From DAOTWP01 sp034435675 (GTDB taxonomy: Bacteria > Chloroflexota > Anaerolineae > Aggregatilineales > Phototrophicaceae): DNA of 5,258 nucleotides. The notes below the pieces were generated by a model. The model did not search any database. It had not been told where the DNA came from and worked only from the letters and a program-made list of their open reading frames with translations. Positions within the stretch are counted from its first letter, which is position 1. Each line of letters starts with the position of its first letter. This document shows, piece after piece, positions 4,734 through 5,258 of the stretch. A program made the position numbers and the translations under genes. Location: the NCBI GenBank assembly GCA_034435675.1, contig DAOTWP010000126.1, forward strand, positions 1 to 5,258, written 5' to 3'.

Positions 4734-4990
4734 TCACCCCCAACCCCTCTCCCGACCGTGCCTTCGGCACCAGGAGAGGGGAGCAACCCAATTGCCGGAG
4801 ACTTTCCCTCCCCCTCGCCCAGCCACGACGCGGCGTTGGGGCGAGGGGAACTGAGGGGGTGAGGGCTGTATCGCAGAGTGTCCGTGTCAAGATCACTGTG
4901 AGTTTTGCCCTGCATGAATTGGCGTGCAAGTCGGGCATTTTCCAGCATATCGCGCAGGCGGGAGGCGTCACGTTTATTCAGGTCGCTCAT
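4727..4990 (-). pseudogene. hepT: HepT-like (DUF86) toxin gene, truncated by a repeat insertion
   Basis: HepT toxins are HEPN-fold RNases of about 110-140 residues, paired with a MntA nucleotidyltransferase. Here residues 1-41 are HepT-like: RDASRLRDMLENARLARQFM, then a short loop and the SDLDTDTLRY stretch. From codon 42 (4867) the frame reads through the inverted-repeat element, giving low-complexity Ser/Pro/Gly sequence, and stops at TAG 4727-4729 at the far end of the element. The catalytic R-x4-6-H motif and all later helices are missing, so the toxin should be inactive. The ATG at 4990 overlaps the upstream mntA stop by 17 bp, the usual tight coupling. What is seen: the junction at exactly 4867. 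What is inferred: loss of function by insertion, probably with deletion, since the sequence after the element does not simply resume the gene. Confidence 0.75.
4729..4867. mobile_element. 139-bp MITE-like repeat with 13-bp perfect inverted ends
   Basis: The ends AGCCCTCACCCCC (4729-4741) and GGGGGTGAGGGCT (4855-4867) are perfect inverted repeats. Inside lie two more hairpins: CCCCTCTCC/GGAGAGGGG (4744-4752 with 4773-4781), enclosing GTGCC-TTC-GGCAC (4758-4770), and CCCCTCGCCC/GGGCGAGGGG (4811-4820 with 4839-4848). It has no coding capacity of its own. No convincing target duplication flanks it. From memory, CCCTCACCCCCAACCCC-type repeats are abundant in Chloroflexota and some cyanobacteria; copy number here cannot be seen. 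It interrupts the HepT frame. Confidence 0.75.
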
Positions 4991-5258
4991 AAATCAACTT
5001 CGCATCTGCCATCAATTCTGCTTTGATCCAGGGACGCAGCGAGCCAGGTGTGCCCAAATCTACTGGACGCCCCCATATAGTTTCGAGTTCTTCAACCCAT
5101 GTCCCGTAGAACGCCCATCCCGGCACGTGGTCAGGATCGAACTGCACCGGCACGTCCACGTCGCTGTCCGGGCGGAAGTCGTCGCGCAGCACGGAGCCAA
5201 ACAGCCACAGCCGGACAATGTGGTGCCGTTCGCAGAATTCCCGCAGCGCGTCATACGG
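4974..5258 (-). CDS. mntA: MntA-type minimal nucleotidyltransferase antitoxin (cut by right window edge)
   Basis: Ninety-four C-terminal residues are visible. The family is about 100-110 long, so only the first few residues are missing. MntA antitoxins silence HepT by transferring AMP groups to a tyrosine near its active site. The GSx10DxD catalytic motif is complete: G21-S22, then D33 and D35 (LFGSVLRDDFRPDSDVDV). The following QFDPDHVPGW and the VDLGTPGSL stretch are typical of the group. The frame reads through the window edge with no stop, so the GTG at 5192 inside the motif is not the real start. The gene overlaps the hepT remnant by 17 bp. The active-site residues look intact although its toxin partner is broken, so it may now be an orphan antitoxin, or it may still counter a HepT encoded elsewhere. 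Confidence 0.88.
   Translation of the reverse strand, partial: PYDALREFCERHHIVRLWLFGSVLRDDFRPDSDVDVPVQFDPDHVPGWAFYGTWVEELETIWGRPVDLGTPGSLRPWIKAELMADAKLIYERPE

Noticed and set aside
4729..4867. CRISPR-like or tandem repeat reading of the C/G-rich stretch
   Set aside because: The similar words are inverted, not direct, and form nested hairpins once only; there are no spaced direct repeats.
4672..4971. 99-codon minus-strand frame running through the repeat
   Set aside because: It is the wrong frame of the hepT remnant plus the inverted-repeat element; product is low-complexity and has no start context.

Overview
The window looks like a piece of a GC-rich bacterial chromosome. Every gene I can support lies on the minus strand, so transcription runs from high to low coordinates. 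Three things suggest a Chloroflexota-type organism: an AniA-type nitrite reductase with an extra N-terminal cupredoxin domain, a 139-bp intergenic repeat with CCCTCACCCCC ends, and a MntA/HepT toxin-antitoxin pair. This assignment is inference from style and is not proven by any marker gene.

Layout, read in the direction of transcription from right to left. The right edge (5258 to about 4620) holds a MntA nucleotidyltransferase (antitoxin) gene cut by the window edge. It overlaps a HepT-type toxin gene that is broken after 41 codons by a 139-bp element with perfect 13-bp inverted ends (4729-4867). Next comes a Crp/Fnr-family regulator (4546-3863) with a good promoter placed so close to its ATG that the mRNA may be leaderless. 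An intergenic region of about 130 bp follows. It carries a perfect 14-bp palindrome TTAAG-N4-CTTAA, a candidate operator, and a candidate -10 box at the matching class II distance.

The centre is a small ferredoxin (3733-3497) overlapping by 8 bp a membrane-anchored three-domain copper nitrite reductase, nirK (3504-1999). Two hairpins follow nirK. Then come a Sco/SenC copper-chaperone lipoprotein (1742-1080) and a small cupin (1038-703). After a gene-poor stretch of about 350 bp, a multi-pass membrane protein begins (355) and runs off the left edge.

Working model: the Crp/Fnr protein lacks the FNR iron-sulfur cysteines and the cAMP-pocket residues, and sits where NnrR/DNR-type regulators sit beside nirK. 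It probably controls a nitrite-to-NO module: ferredoxin, NirK and, perhaps as a second unit, Sco for copper delivery and the cupin. NirK carries its own tethered cupredoxin electron-entry domain. The role of the cytoplasmic ferredoxin, translationally coupled to an extracytoplasmic enzyme, is the main open question. The broken toxin gene at the right edge is a separate story: an antitoxin left with a disabled toxin.
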